Assembly: GCA_020161775.1 (NCBI GenBank)
Contig: JAIUOW010000013.1
Coordinates: forward strand, 62,001-126,000
DNA length: 64,000 nucleotides
Reading direction: 5' to 3'
From: Pseudomonadota bacterium
GTDB taxonomy: Bacteria; Pseudomonadota; Gammaproteobacteria; Burkholderiales; Burkholderiaceae_C
A program made the translations under genes and the position numbers. This document shows positions 34,501 to 45,483 of this stretch, one piece after another. The number at the start of each line of letters is the position of its first letter. Position 1 is the first letter of the stretch. Under the pieces are notes generated by a model that saw only the letters and a program-made list of their open reading frames with translations, did no database searches and was not told the DNA's origin.

Positions 34501-36173
34501 CGGGTGGCGCCGCCCGCGCCCGGCGGCAGGGGCAGGCCCAGGCGCTCGGCATTGGTTGCGGTGGGCAGCGGGCGCGCGTCCAGCACGGCCTGCACGTACC
34601 CCCCGGGGGCGTACAGGTCAGCAGCTGTGGCGCGGGTGTAGCGCATCACCGGCTCCGCATACACCGTGTAGGCACAGCACAGCACCACCAGAAGCGCCAC
34701 GGGCAGGAACTCGGCCACGCGCAGCACCGGTGCGCCCCGGTCTACCGGTGCCCAGAAGAACCGGATCCCCACGCGCGACAGCGCCACCAGGGCAAACAAC
34801 CCCGACAGCACCACCAGCGCCAGCAGGGTCCAGGCCACGGCGCCCGCACCCTGCACCAGCGCCGACAGCATGAACACCTTGCCGACGAAGCCCGACAGCG
34901 GCGGCAGCCCCGCCACCAGCAAGGTGCAGGCAATGAACGCCAGGCCCAGCTGGGCGGTGGCAGCCGGGATGGGCCGGCCAATGAGCGCCTCCTCCTGGTC
35001 GTCCAGGTTGGTGTCTTCGTCCAGTTCCTGGTCGGCCAGCGCAAAAGGCAGGTGGTCTTCTTCGTCCTCGGGCGCGCGCCGCGACTGCGCGTCGCTCTGG
35101 CGCGAACGGTCCATCAGCTCGGCGATGAGAAAGAACGCCGCCACCGCGAACGTGGAGGCCGGCAGGTAGTACAGCGCCCCCGCGGTCACCTCGGGGCGCG
35201 CCAGCCCCACCATGGCCAGCAGCGTGCCGGACGACACAATGACCGCGAACCCCGCCAGGCGGGCCGGCCGTTGCGACACCAGCATGCCCAGAGCGCCGAA
35301 CGCCAGCGTGGCCGCGCCGCCCCACAACAGCCACGCGCCGCCAAAGCCGGCGGAGTCGCCGGCCTGCGGCGAAAACCACAGCGTGGACAGGCGCAGCAGC
35401 ACATAGACACCCACCTTGGTCAGCAGGGCAAACACCGCACCCGACGGTGCACTGGCGCCGGCGTAGGCCGGCACCAGCCAGAAGTTCAGCGGCCACATGG
35501 CCGCCTTGGCCAGGAAGGCCACCGCCAGCACCGCGCAGGCTGCATGCAGCAAGGGGCGGTCGCCAGCCGGGATGAGCGGGATTTTGGCCGCCAGGTCAGC
35601 AAAATTGAGCGTGCCCGTCACGCCGTAAATCATGGACGCGCCCACCAGGAAAAGCGAAGATGCCACGAGGTTGATGGTGACGTAGTGCAGCCCCGCCTTC
35701 ACGCGCGACGGGCCCGAGCCATGCAACAGCAGGCCATACGACGCCGCCAGCATGACTTCGAAAAACACGAACAGGTTGAACAGGTCGCCGGTCAGGAAGG
35801 CGCCGTTGATGCCCATCACCTGGACCTGGAACAGCACATGGAAATGCGCGCCCGCCTTGTCCCACCGTGCCAGCGAAAACACCAGCGCGGCCAGGGCCAC
35901 CACCGCCGCCACGACCAGCATCAGCGCCGACAGCCGGTCCAGCACCAGCACGATGCCAAAGGGAGCCTCCCAGTTGGAAGGCAGGTAAATGCCATAGGCG
36001 TTGGCGCCGCCACCCAGGGCCTGCGCCAGCAGCAGCACCGCCACGCCAAGGTTGGCCAGCAGCGCCAGCCCGCCCAGCGCCGCCTGGCTGCGGTGCTTGC
36101 GGTCACCCACCAGCAGCAACAGGCAGGCGGTGACCAGCGGCAACAGGATGGGCGCGATCAGCAGGTGGTTCAT
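34497..36173 (-). CDS. mnhD: Mrp/Pha cation/proton antiporter subunit D
   Basis: A 558-aa complex-I ND2/ND4/ND5-like membrane subunit. The proton-path glutamate is E139 in FNLFVFFEVMLAASYGLLL, and the lysine is K223 in FLAKAAMWPLNFWLVPAYAGA. Residues 355-400, after FFLIAELMDRS, form a strongly acidic insert (PEDEEDHLPF, DQELDEDTNLDDQEE) in what should be a loop between helices. The reading frame overlaps the C and E genes by 4 nt each, indicating tight translational coupling. Confidence 0.92.
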   Translation of the reverse strand: MNHLLIAPILLPLVTACLLLLVGDRKHRSQAALGGLALLANLGVAVLLLAQALGGGANAYGIYLPSNWEAPFGIVLVLDRLSALMLVVAAVVALAALVFSLARWDKAGAHFHVLFQVQVMGINGAFLTGDLFNLFVFFEVMLAASYGLLLHGSGPSRVKAGLHYVTINLVASSLFLVGASMIYGVTGTLNFADLAAKIPLIPAGDRPLLHAACAVLAVAFLAKAAMWPLNFWLVPAYAGASAPSGAVFALLTKVGVYVLLRLSTLWFSPQAGDSAGFGGAWLLWGGAATLAFGALGMLVSQRPARLAGFAVIVSSGTLLAMVGLARPEVTAGALYYLPASTFAVAAFFLIAELMDRSRQSDAQSRRAPEDEEDHLPFALADQELDEDTNLDDQEEALIGRPIPAATAQLGLAFIACTLLVAGLPPLSGFVGKVFMLSALVQGAGAVAWTLLALVVLSGLFALVALSRVGIRFFWAPVDRGAPVLRVAEFLPVALLVVLCCAYTVYAEPVMRYTRATAADLYAPGGYVQAVLDARPLPTATNAERLGLPLPPGAGGATR

Positions 36174-36514
36174 TCGTCATCCCCCTGGCCGTCCACATGG
36201 TCGTTGCCGAAAAAGCCCCGCTGCGCCAGCAGCACCACCAGGAACAGCGCCGTCATTGCAAAGCCGATGACGATGGCGGTGAGCACCAGCGCCTGCGGCA
36301 TGGGGTCGGCGTTGTACGCCAGCGTGACGGGCTGGCCCGGCACCAGCACGGGCTCCAGGTCCACCGCCAGGCGGCCCATGCTGAAGATGAACAGGTTGAC
36401 GCCATAGCTCAGCAGCGACAGGCCCATGATGACCTGGTAGGTACGGGGACGCAGCATCAGCCAGACACCGCAGGTGGTCAGGGCGCCAATGGCCAGGGCC
36501 AGCACGATTTCCAT
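36170..36514 (-). CDS. mnhC: Mrp/Pha cation/proton antiporter subunit C
   Basis: A 114-aa NuoK-like subunit with three helices: MEIVLALAIGALTTCGVWLML, then QVIMGLSLLSYGVNLFIFSMG, then PQALVLTAIVIGFAMTALFLV. The middle segment with GLSLLSYGVNL and the PMPQALVLTAIVI stretch are typical. Its ATG overlaps the stop of the AB gene and its end overlaps D. Confidence 0.9.
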   Translation of the reverse strand: MEIVLALAIGALTTCGVWLMLRPRTYQVIMGLSLLSYGVNLFIFSMGRLAVDLEPVLVPGQPVTLAYNADPMPQALVLTAIVIGFAMTALFLVVLLAQRGFFGNDHVDGQGDDE

Positions 36515-39465
36515 CAGGTGGCTCCTTCCTGTGCAGCGGGTGGGCGCACCGGCTGGCGCCGCCCCCGCACCGCCTGGTGGCCCAGCGCGGTCAGGATCAG
36601 CAGCGTGGCGCCCACCACGAGCGTGAACACGCCAATGTCATAAAACAGGGCGCTGGCCACATGCACCTCGCCCACCCAGGGCAGCGTGACATGGGCCACA
36701 TGGGTGGTGAGAAACGGGTAGCCAAAGAAAAACGCGCCCGCGCCGGTGCCCGTGGCCGTGAGCAGCCCGGTGGCGATCCAGCGCGGTGGCGCCAGGTTCA
36801 TGTGGGCCTCGACCCACTGCGTGCCCGACACGATGTATTGAACGATGAACGCGGTGGACAGCACCAGCCCGGCCACGAAGCCACCGCCAGGCAGGTTGTG
36901 CCCGCGCATGAACAGGTACACCGCGATCACCGCCGCCACCGGCAACAGCAGGCGAACCAGCACCGCGGGCACCAGCAGGTAGCCCCGTGCGATGTCGGTG
37001 CCAGCCTGCGCGGACACGAGGTCAGCGTCAAACCCCGGCGGCCCGGCCTCCTGCTCCCGCTGCTGGGGTGGCAGCCCCATGCTTTCACGGGCCGGCCGGA
37101 AGCGGCGCAGCAGCGCATAGACCGTAAGCGCCACCACGCCCAGGACGGTGATTTCACCCAGCGTGTCAAAGCCGCGGAAGTCCACGAGCATCACGTTGAC
37201 CACATTGGTGCCGCCGCCTTCGGGCACCGCGCGTTCCAGGAAAAACGGCGAGATGCTCTGTGGGAAATTGCGGGTCATCACCGCATAGGACAGCACCGCC
37301 ATGCCGGCGCCGGCCGCCAGCGCCACCAGCAGGTCGCGCGAGCGCCGGGCGCGTGCTGCCAGCAAAGCCCGGGGCGTGCGCCGGTGGTCCGGCTTTTCGA
37401 TGCGCTTGGGCAGCCAGCGCAGGCCCAGCACAAACAGCACGGTGGTCACCGCCTCCACTGACAGCTGGGTCAGCGCCAGGTCAGGCGCCGAAAACCAGGC
37501 AAACGTGATGACGGTGGTCAGGCCCGCGACGCTCATCAGCGCCAGCGCGGTCAGGCGGTGGTACTTGGCCTGCCAGGCGGTGCCGATGGCCGCCCCGATG
37601 CCCACGGTCCACAGCAGCGCGAACATGGGCGAGAACGTGAGCGTGGGCCGCTCGCCCATCCACTGCACGGGCGCGCCCAGGGTCAGCCACAGCGGCGTCA
37701 GCGCGGCTGCCAGCGTGACCAGCATCAGCATCAGCACCTGGGGCTGCAGCCGCTGCGTGCCCAGCACGCGCAGCAGCGTGCGGCTGGCGGCCGTCAGTTG
37801 CGCCAGCACCCGGCGAAAGGCGGTGTTGCCGCTGAAGCGCCCCAGCAGCGGCGGGCGGACGAATTGCCCCACCGCCATGGGCCGGCGCAACAGCAGATAG
37901 ATGGCCACGCCCAGCGCCATGGCCACCAGGCTCATCTGCAGCGGCACGTTGAAGCCGTGCCACACGGCCAGGTCGAAGGCCGGCAACGTGCCGCCCACCA
38001 CCGGCGTGGCCGCGACGCCCAGGACCTGCCCCACCGACCATTGCGGCAGCGTGCCCACCAGCAGGCAGACCAGCACCAGCAGCTCGATGGGCACGCGCAT
38101 CCAGTGCGGCGGCTCGTGCGGCTGGCGCGGCAAGGCAGCGCAGGTGTCGGGGCCAAAGAACACGTCCACCGTAAAGCGCAATGAATACGCCACGCTGAAC
38201 GCACCGGCGACCACGGCCACCACGGGCAACAGGTGCTCGAACCAGGGCGCGGCGGTGACGAACACCGCCTCGGAGAAGAACATCTCCTTGGAGATGAAGC
38301 CGTTGAGCAGCGGCACGCCCGCCATGGCCGCGCCCGCCACCATGGTGAGCGTGGCGGTGATCGGCATGTAGCGCCACAGGCCCGACAGGCGCTGGATGTC
38401 GCGCGTGCCGGTTTCATGGTCAACGATGCCCACCGCCATGAACAGGGACGCCTTGAAGGTAGCGTGATTGAGGATGTGGAACACCGCCGCCACCGCCGCC
38501 AGCGGGCTATTCAGGCCCAGCAGCGTGGTGATCAGGCCCAGGTGCGAGATGGTCGAATAGGCCAGAACGCCCTTCAGGTCGTTCTGGAAAATGGCCGAGA
38601 AGCCGCCGATCAGCAGCGTGGCCAACCCGGTCAGCGTGACGATCCAGAACCATTCGTCCGTGCCGGCCAGCACCGGCCACAACCGCGCCAGCAGGAACAC
38701 GCCGGCCTTCACCATCGTGGCCGAATGCAGGTAGGCCGACACCGGGGTGGGCGCCGCCATGGCGTGCGGCAACCAGAAATGAAACGGAAACTGCGCGCTC
38801 TTGGTGAACGCGCCCAGCAGCACCAGCACCAGCGCCACCGGGTACAACGCATGGGCTCGCACGCGCTCGCCGGCGGCAAGCACCGCCTCCAGGTCAGTGC
38901 TGCCCACGATATGGCCCAGCACCAGCACACCCGCCAGCAGGCACAGCCCGCCCGCGCCGGTGACGGTCAGCGCCATGCGCGCGCCGCGCCGCGCGTCGCG
39001 CCGGTGGTGCCAGTAGCCAATCAGCAGGAAGGAAAACAGGCTGGTCAACTCCCAGAACAGCACGATCTGGATCAGGTTGCCTGACAGCACCACGCCGCTC
39101 ATGGAGCCCATGAAGGCCAGCAGGAACGAGAAAAAGCGCGGTACCGGGTCGGCTGGCGACATGTAATAGCGCGCATACAGCACCACCAGGCTGCCGATGC
39201 CCAGCACCAGCATCGAGAACATCCACGCAAACCCGTCCATGCGCAACGTGAAGTCCAGGCCCAGCGAAGGGATCCAGTCAAATCGCTGGTAAACCACGCT
39301 ACCGGCGGCCATCTCGGGAAAATACAGCGCGGCCTGCACCGCGCACACCAGCGCCACCAGGCCGGCGACGGTCGATTCAGTGTTGCGCGCGTTGGCCGGC
39401 AGGACGGCGGCAACCAGGCTGCCAATGAACGGCAGGGCAACAAGGAGGACGAGGGGCGCTTGCAT
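36514..39465 (-). CDS. mnhA: Mrp/Pha antiporter subunit A fused with B
   Basis: The 983-aa large subunit. It has a ND5-like domain (GNLIQIVLFWELTSLFSFLLIG near residue 115; FHFWLPHAMAAPTPVSAYLHSATMVKAGVFLL near 225). A central MbhD/E-like segment includes TQLSVEAVTTVLFVLGLRWLP. A C-terminal MnhB domain, about 830-960, contains FMRGHNLPGGGFVAGLVLS. The fused AB form defines the six-gene group 2 (PhaAB-type) operon. ATG 39465 gives the family N-terminus; longer in-frame sequence enters the xthA gene. It starts 8 nt from the convergent-side end of xthA, in the same direction. Confidence 0.93.
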   Translation of the reverse strand: MQAPLVLLVALPFIGSLVAAVLPANARNTESTVAGLVALVCAVQAALYFPEMAAGSVVYQRFDWIPSLGLDFTLRMDGFAWMFSMLVLGIGSLVVLYARYYMSPADPVPRFFSFLLAFMGSMSGVVLSGNLIQIVLFWELTSLFSFLLIGYWHHRRDARRGARMALTVTGAGGLCLLAGVLVLGHIVGSTDLEAVLAAGERVRAHALYPVALVLVLLGAFTKSAQFPFHFWLPHAMAAPTPVSAYLHSATMVKAGVFLLARLWPVLAGTDEWFWIVTLTGLATLLIGGFSAIFQNDLKGVLAYSTISHLGLITTLLGLNSPLAAVAAVFHILNHATFKASLFMAVGIVDHETGTRDIQRLSGLWRYMPITATLTMVAGAAMAGVPLLNGFISKEMFFSEAVFVTAAPWFEHLLPVVAVVAGAFSVAYSLRFTVDVFFGPDTCAALPRQPHEPPHWMRVPIELLVLVCLLVGTLPQWSVGQVLGVAATPVVGGTLPAFDLAVWHGFNVPLQMSLVAMALGVAIYLLLRRPMAVGQFVRPPLLGRFSGNTAFRRVLAQLTAASRTLLRVLGTQRLQPQVLMLMLVTLAAALTPLWLTLGAPVQWMGERPTLTFSPMFALLWTVGIGAAIGTAWQAKYHRLTALALMSVAGLTTVITFAWFSAPDLALTQLSVEAVTTVLFVLGLRWLPKRIEKPDHRRTPRALLAARARRSRDLLVALAAGAGMAVLSYAVMTRNFPQSISPFFLERAVPEGGGTNVVNVMLVDFRGFDTLGEITVLGVVALTVYALLRRFRPARESMGLPPQQREQEAGPPGFDADLVSAQAGTDIARGYLLVPAVLVRLLLPVAAVIAVYLFMRGHNLPGGGFVAGLVLSTAFIVQYIVSGTQWVEAHMNLAPPRWIATGLLTATGTGAGAFFFGYPFLTTHVAHVTLPWVGEVHVASALFYDIGVFTLVVGATLLILTALGHQAVRGRRQPVRPPAAQEGAT

Positions 39466-39473
39466 GAATGACG

Positions 39474-40277
39474 TTAAAGCTTGAAGTCGTAATCCACAGT
39501 GATCGGCGCGTGGTCCGAGAATTTCTCGGCCTTGTAGATGGCTTCGGCGCGCGCCAGCATCGCCAGCGCCGGCGTAGCCAGGTGGTAGTCCAGCCGCCAC
39601 CCGACATTGTTCAGGTAGGCCTGGCCCCGATTGCTCCACCAAGTGTAGGCGGTGTCAGTGGCTGTGGGCTGCAGCTGGCGGTACACATCGACCAGGCCGG
39701 TGTGGGTCAGCAGGTTCGTCATCCAGGCGCGCTCTTCGGGCAGGAAGCCGCTGTTCTTCTGGTTGCTGCGCCAGTTCTTCAGGTCAATGTTCTGGTGCGC
39801 GATGTTCACGTCGCCGCACAGGATGAACTCGCGCTGCAGCTTCAGCGCCGCCAGGTGCGGCTCAAACCCGGCCAGAAAGCGGAACTTGGCCTGCTGGCGC
39901 TCCTCGCCCGAAGAACCGCTGGGGAAGTACGCGCTGATGAGCGACAGCTTGCGCTTCGGCGTGTCAAAACGCAGCTCCACATAGCGGCCCTCGGCGTCAA
40001 ATTCGCTGGAGCCGTAGCCCACGACCACGTCGCTCGGCTCATGGCGCGTGTACACGGCCACGCCGGAATAGCCCTTCTTCTGCGCAAAGTGAAAGTGGCC
40101 CTTGAGCCCCGCCAGCGCCTCGAACCGGCCGCTCACATCCGCCGCCTGGGCCTTGACTTCCTGCACGCAAATACAATCCGGTGCGGTCTTGGCAATCCAG
40201 GCTTCAACGCCCTTGGTGGCGGCGGAACGGATGCCGTTGAGATTGAGGCTGGTTAACTTGAACAAGGAATTCCCCAT
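39474..40277 (-). CDS. xthA: Exodeoxyribonuclease III
   Basis: A Mg-dependent AP endonuclease/3' exonuclease of base-excision repair. The 267-aa product has FKLTSLNLNGIRSA at the start, ICVQEVKAQ (metal-binding Glu), YSGVAVYTRHEP, LISAYFPSG, FILCGDVNIAHQNIDLKN and the C-terminal SDHAPITVDYDF with the catalytic Asp-His. The ATG at 40277 overlaps the pyrE ATG on the other strand within a single CATG. A TTG at 40265, starting just before FKLTS, is an alternative with GGGGAA upstream. Its 3' end faces the antiporter operon, which runs in the same direction after 8 nt. Confidence 0.92.
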   Translation of the reverse strand: MGNSLFKLTSLNLNGIRSAATKGVEAWIAKTAPDCICVQEVKAQAADVSGRFEALAGLKGHFHFAQKKGYSGVAVYTRHEPSDVVVGYGSSEFDAEGRYVELRFDTPKRKLSLISAYFPSGSSGEERQQAKFRFLAGFEPHLAALKLQREFILCGDVNIAHQNIDLKNWRSNQKNSGFLPEERAWMTNLLTHTGLVDVYRQLQPTATDTAYTWWSNRGQAYLNNVGWRLDYHLATPALAMLARAEAIYKAEKFSDHAPITVDYDFKL

Positions 40278-40983
40278 GGTGGTGGATGCGGATGCACAGG
40301 CTGACGGTACAACGGATGAAAGCCGGCTGGCGCAGGATTTCGTGCAGTTTGCGGTGGATTCCGGTGTGCTGCGCTTTGGTGAATTCAAGACCAAGGCTGG
40401 CCGGCTTTCACCGTATTTTTTCAATGCCGGGCTGTTTGACGATGGCGCCAAGCTCGGCCGGCTGGCTCAATTTTATGCACAGCGCATCCTCGCGTCGGGC
40501 ATTGAGTTCGACATGCTGTTCGGCCCCGCGTACAAGGGCATCCCGCTGGGCGCGGCCGTGGCCGTGGAGCTGGCGCGCCGGGGCCGCAACGTGCCCTTTG
40601 CCTACAACCGCAAGGAAGCCAAGGACCATGGCGAAGGCGGTACGCTCGTGGGCGCGCCACTGAAGGGCCGCGTGCTGATCGTGGACGACGTGATGTCCGC
40701 CGGCACGGCCGCGCGCGAATCCATTGCCATCATCCAGGCCGCGGGCGCCACGCCGCACGCGGTGGCCATTGCGCTGGACCGCCAGGAAAAAGCCACAGAG
40801 AACGGCCGCGATGTGGACCACAGCGCGGTGCAGTACGTGCGCAACCAGCTGGGGCTGCAGGTGTGTGCCATTGCGCGGCTGGCTGATTTGCTGACGTACC
40901 TGCAAGGTCAAGCCGGTAGCGGCCTGTCGCAGCACCATGCGGCCGTGCTGGCTTACCGGCAACGATATGGCGTGGACGACTGA
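40276..40983 (+). CDS. pyrE: Orotate phosphoribosyltransferase
   Basis: Joins orotate to PRPP to make OMP in pyrimidine synthesis. The 235-aa product contains GEFKTKAGRLSPYFFNAGLF near residue 34, FGPAYKGIPLGAAVA, FAYNRKEAKDHGEGG (the flexible catalytic loop) and the PRPP signature VLIVDDVMSAGTAARES near residue 135. ATG 40276 adds about 13 residues before the conserved part; it overlaps the xthA start on the other strand. The gene appears to be a single unit convergent with gatB. Confidence 0.94.
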   Translation: MVVDADAQADGTTDESRLAQDFVQFAVDSGVLRFGEFKTKAGRLSPYFFNAGLFDDGAKLGRLAQFYAQRILASGIEFDMLFGPAYKGIPLGAAVAVELARRGRNVPFAYNRKEAKDHGEGGTLVGAPLKGRVLIVDDVMSAGTAARESIAIIQAAGATPHAVAIALDRQEKATENGRDVDHSAVQYVRNQLGLQVCAIARLADLLTYLQGQAGSGLSQHHAAVLAYRQRYGVDD

Positions 40984-41007
40984 CGCCTTCCACCCTTTTC
41001 ACATCCG

Positions 41008-42456
41008 TCAGCCCTGAAGCTTTTTGCGCAGCAGATCATTGACCTGCTGCGGGTTGCCTTTGCCCTTGGTTGCCTTCATCGCCTGACCGACCAATGCGTT
41101 GAAGGCCTTGTCCTTGCCGGCGCGGAACTGCGCGACGTTGTCGGGGTTGGCGGCAATGATGTCGTCGATGATCTTTTCCAGCGCGCCGGTGTCGTTCATC
41201 TGCTTGAGGCCCTTGGCCTCAATCACCGCGTCCACATCGCTACCCTCACGCGACCACAGCGCGTCGAACACCTGGCGCGCGGCGCTGTTGGACACGGTGT
41301 TGTCGGCAATGCGCCCAATCAGAGCAGCGAGTTGTGCCGGGCTGACTGGCGCGGCGTCGATGCCAATATCCTGCGCATTCAGGCGACGGGACACCTCGCC
41401 CATCACCCAGTTGCTGGCCAGCTTGGGCTGGCCGCAGGCCTGGGCCGCCGCCTCGAAATAAGCGGCCATGGACTTGCTCTGCGTGAGCGTGGTGGCGTCG
41501 TATTCGGGCAGGCCGTAATCGGCCACGAAGCGCGCCGCCATCACGCGCGGCAGCTCAGCCATCTGGCCGCGCACCCGCTCCACCCATTCAGGTGCCACCA
41601 CCAGCGGCGGCAGGTCGGGGTCGGGGAAATAGCGGTAATCGGCCGCATCTTCCTTGGTCCGCATGGCGCGCGTCTCGCCGGTGTCGGGGTCGAACAGCAC
41701 CGTGGCCTGCTGGATCGCGTGGCCGTCCTCGATCTGCTCGATCTGCCAGCGGATTTCGTAGTCGATCGCCTGCTGCATGAACTTGAAACTGTTCAGGTTC
41801 TTGATCTCGCGGCGCGTGCCCAAGGGCTGGCCCGGCTTGCGCACCGACACGTTGGCGTCGCAGCGGAAGCTGCCCTCCTGCATGTTGCCGTCGCAAATGC
41901 CGATCCAGGTCACGATCTTGTGCAGCTCTTTCGCGTAGGCCACGGCCTCTTCGCTGCCGCGCATGTCGGGCTCGGTCACGATTTCCAGCAGCGGCGTGCC
42001 GGCGCGGTTCAGGTCGATGCCGCTTTGTCCGATGAAATCCTCATGCAGCGACTTGCCCGCGTCTTCTTCCAGGTGCGCGCGCACCAGACGCACGCTTTTC
42101 TTTTCTTCGCCGAGGAAGAACTCGACACTGCCGCCCTGCACCACCGGGATTTCAAACTGGCTGATCTGGTAGCCCTTGGGCAGATCGGGGTAGAAGTAGT
42201 TCTTGCGCGCAAAGATGCTGCGCGGCGCGATGGTCGCATTCACGGCCAGGCCGAATTCAATCGCGCGCTCCACCGCGCCCCTGTTCATGACCGGCAGCGT
42301 GCCGGGCAGCGCCAGGTCCACCGCGCAGGCCTGCGTGTTGGGCTCGGCGCCAAAGGCCGTGGCAGCGCGGCTGAAAATCTTGCTTTGCGTGGACAGCTGG
42401 GCGTGCGTCTCGAAGCCGATGACGACTTCATAGCCCTGGATCAGTTTGCTCGTCAT
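41008..42456 (-). CDS. gatB: Asp-tRNA(Asn)/Glu-tRNA(Gln) amidotransferase subunit B
   Basis: The tRNA-binding and kinase subunit of GatCAB, which converts misacylated Asp-tRNA(Asn) or Glu-tRNA(Gln) to the amide forms. The 482-aa product has [20 protein letters not shown] at the start, [45 protein letters not shown] and the C-terminal YqeY-like tail ending [16 protein letters not shown] 42456 lies 1 nt past the gatA stop. The order gatC-gatA-gatB is a standard operon. Confidence 0.96.
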   Translation of the reverse strand: MTSKLIQGYEVVIGFETHAQLSTQSKIFSRAATAFGAEPNTQACAVDLALPGTLPVMNRGAVERAIEFGLAVNATIAPRSIFARKNYFYPDLPKGYQISQFEIPVVQGGSVEFFLGEEKKSVRLVRAHLEEDAGKSLHEDFIGQSGIDLNRAGTPLLEIVTEPDMRGSEEAVAYAKELHKIVTWIGICDGNMQEGSFRCDANVSVRKPGQPLGTRREIKNLNSFKFMQQAIDYEIRWQIEQIEDGHAIQQATVLFDPDTGETRAMRTKEDAADYRYFPDPDLPPLVVAPEWVERVRGQMAELPRVMAARFVADYGLPEYDATTLTQSKSMAAYFEAAAQACGQPKLASNWVMGEVSRRLNAQDIGIDAAPVSPAQLAALIGRIADNTVSNSAARQVFDALWSREGSDVDAVIEAKGLKQMNDTGALEKIIDDIIAANPDNVAQFRAGKDKAFNALVGQAMKATKGKGNPQQVNDLLRKKLQG

Positions 42457-42457
42457 G

Positions 42458-43924
42458 TCAGAAACCCGCGGGTGCGCGAAGGTGGAAGTCTGTGACCTGC
42501 TGCAGCTTGTGGGCTGCATTGAGCAGCTTCGCTTCAGCAAAGTAATTGCCAATCAGCTGCAGCCCGACAGGCATGCCGCCTTCGCCAAAGCCGGCCGGCA
42601 CGCTCATGCCCGGCAGGCCGGCCAGCGAACCCGGCAGCGTGAAGATGTCGGCCAGGTAGTCGGCCAGCGGGTCGTTGCCGTGCTCGCCCAGCTTCCATGC
42701 CACCGTGGGTGCCACGGGGCCAGCAATCACGTCACACTGCTTGAAGGCTTGCTGGAAATCGTCGGCGATCATGCGGCGGATCTTCTGCGCCTGCAGGTAG
42801 TAAGCGTCGTAGTAGCCGTGGCTCAGCACATAGGTGCCGATCATGATGCGGCGCTTGACTTCGTCGCCGAAGGCCTCGGCGCGCGTCTTCTTGTACATGT
42901 CCAGCAGATCGGTGTATTTATCCGCGCGGTGCCCGAACTTCACGCCGTCAAAGCGGCTCAAGTTGGAGCTGGCTTCTGCCGGCGCAATGATGTAGTACAC
43001 GGGGATGGACAACTGCGTGCGCGGCAGCGAAATCGGCACCAGCTTCGCGCCCAGCTTTTCGTACTGTTTCAAGGCGCCATCCACCGCGGCGCGCACGTCC
43101 GCCGACAGGCCTTCGCCGAAAAACTCCTGGGGGATGCCAATGCGCAGGCCTTCAATGCCGTCGTTGAGCGAGCGCGTGAAATCTTCCGCCGGCACATCGA
43201 GCGAGGTGGAGTCGCGGTCGGCATCCGGCCCGCACATGGCCGACAGCAGCAGGGCGCAGTCTTCAGCGGTGCGCGCCATCGGGCCGGCCTGGTCCAGGCT
43301 GGAGGCGAAGGCGATCATGCCGTAGCGCGATGCGCGGCCATAGGTCGGCTTGATGCCGGTGATGCCGCAAAAGCCCGCAGGCTGGCGGATGGAGCCACCG
43401 GTGTCCGTGCCGGTGACCGCCGGGGCCAGGCGCGCGGCCACGGCCGCAGCACTGCCGCCGGAGGAGCCACCGGGAATGCGTGAGGTGTCCCACGGGTTGC
43501 GCGCGGGCTTGAATGCGGAGTTTTCGTTGGCCGAGCCCATGGCGAATTCATCGCAGTTGAGTTTGCCCAGCGTCACCGCGCCTGCTTGCGACAGCTTGTC
43601 CACCACGGTCGCGTTGAAGGGGGAACGATAGCCGGCCAGCATCTTCGAGCCAGCCGTGCTCACAAAATCCTTCGTGACGAAGATGTCCTTGTGCGCGATG
43701 GGCACGCCCAGCAGCGGCGCTGTGTCGCCCGCGGCGATGCGCGCATCGGCAGCCTGGGCCTGGGCCAGCGTCACGTCTTCGCGCACATCGAGATACGCAC
43801 CCAGGGATTCGTGCTGCTTGCCGCGCGCGAGGAAATGCTGCGCGGCCTCGACGGCGGACACTTGCTTGTTCCGCAGCTTCGCAGCCAGTTCGGCCACGGT
43901 CAGTTCATGCAGCGCGCCGCTCAT
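42458..43924 (-). CDS. gatA: Asp-tRNA(Asn)/Glu-tRNA(Gln) amidotransferase subunit A
   Basis: The amidase subunit, which frees ammonia from glutamine. The 488-aa product shows the Ser-cisSer-Lys triad region: the lysine in [15 protein letters not shown] near residue 78, and [13 protein letters not shown] and [12 protein letters not shown] near residues 150-178. The oxyanion/channel segment [19 protein letters not shown] follows. It overlaps gatC by 4 nt and precedes gatB by 1 nt. Confidence 0.96.
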   Translation of the reverse strand: MSGALHELTVAELAAKLRNKQVSAVEAAQHFLARGKQHESLGAYLDVREDVTLAQAQAADARIAAGDTAPLLGVPIAHKDIFVTKDFVSTAGSKMLAGYRSPFNATVVDKLSQAGAVTLGKLNCDEFAMGSANENSAFKPARNPWDTSRIPGGSSGGSAAAVAARLAPAVTGTDTGGSIRQPAGFCGITGIKPTYGRASRYGMIAFASSLDQAGPMARTAEDCALLLSAMCGPDADRDSTSLDVPAEDFTRSLNDGIEGLRIGIPQEFFGEGLSADVRAAVDGALKQYEKLGAKLVPISLPRTQLSIPVYYIIAPAEASSNLSRFDGVKFGHRADKYTDLLDMYKKTRAEAFGDEVKRRIMIGTYVLSHGYYDAYYLQAQKIRRMIADDFQQAFKQCDVIAGPVAPTVAWKLGEHGNDPLADYLADIFTLPGSLAGLPGMSVPAGFGEGGMPVGLQLIGNYFAEAKLLNAAHKLQQVTDFHLRAPAGF

Positions 43925-44220
43925 TCGATCACCTTCGGCACCAGGAACAAACCACGCTCCACCGCCGGTGCGCTTTGCTGGTTGGCCTCGCGCTGGTTGG
44001 GCTCGCTCACCACGTCGTCACGCAGTCGAAGGGCCACATCCTGGATGGCCGCGACGGGGTGGGAAAGCGGCTCGATGCCCGCGGTATCCACAGCACGCAT
44101 CTGCTCGACCACGTCGAAGAAGCCATTCAATTGAGTGAGCATGCGCTCGCTTTCTTCGCTGCTCAATTCCAGCCGCGCCAGATTGGCAATCCGGCCGATG
44201 TCTTGGGGGGTCAAAGCCAT
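43921..44220 (-). CDS. gatC: Asp-tRNA(Asn)/Glu-tRNA(Gln) amidotransferase subunit C
   Basis: A 99-aa scaffold that wraps GatA and stabilises the complex. It opens [23 protein letters not shown], the normal GatC helix, and later has [11 protein letters not shown], the segment that contacts GatA. It is the first gene of gatCAB and runs divergently from mreB across a 203-nt control region. Confidence 0.93.
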   Translation of the reverse strand: MALTPQDIGRIANLARLELSSEESERMLTQLNGFFDVVEQMRAVDTAGIEPLSHPVAAIQDVALRLRDDVVSEPNQREANQQSAPAVERGLFLVPKVIE

Positions 44221-44279
44221 GGGGAAAAACGGTCGCGAAACCAGTTGTAAAGGGAAAATTTTGGCCCGGTGGCGGGCAG

Positions 44280-44304
44280 TTATTCACAGGGGATGGGGTA
44301 TTAT
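44280..44304 (+). promoter_or_regulatory. mreB upstream region: DnaA-box match next to a -10
   Basis: TTATTCACA at 44280-44288 matches the DnaA consensus TTATNCACA. Ten bases further on, TATTAT (44299-44304) is a good -10 candidate about 120 nt before the mreB ATG. No clear -35 is seen, and the DnaA-box match covers part of where the spacer would be. The rest of the 203-nt gatC-mreB gap shows no gene. Confidence 0.4.
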
Positions 44305-44315
44305 CCCGCCTTTGA

Positions 44316-45467
<1,152 letters not shown>

Positions 45468-45483
45468 CCCACCCGGAGCAGCG

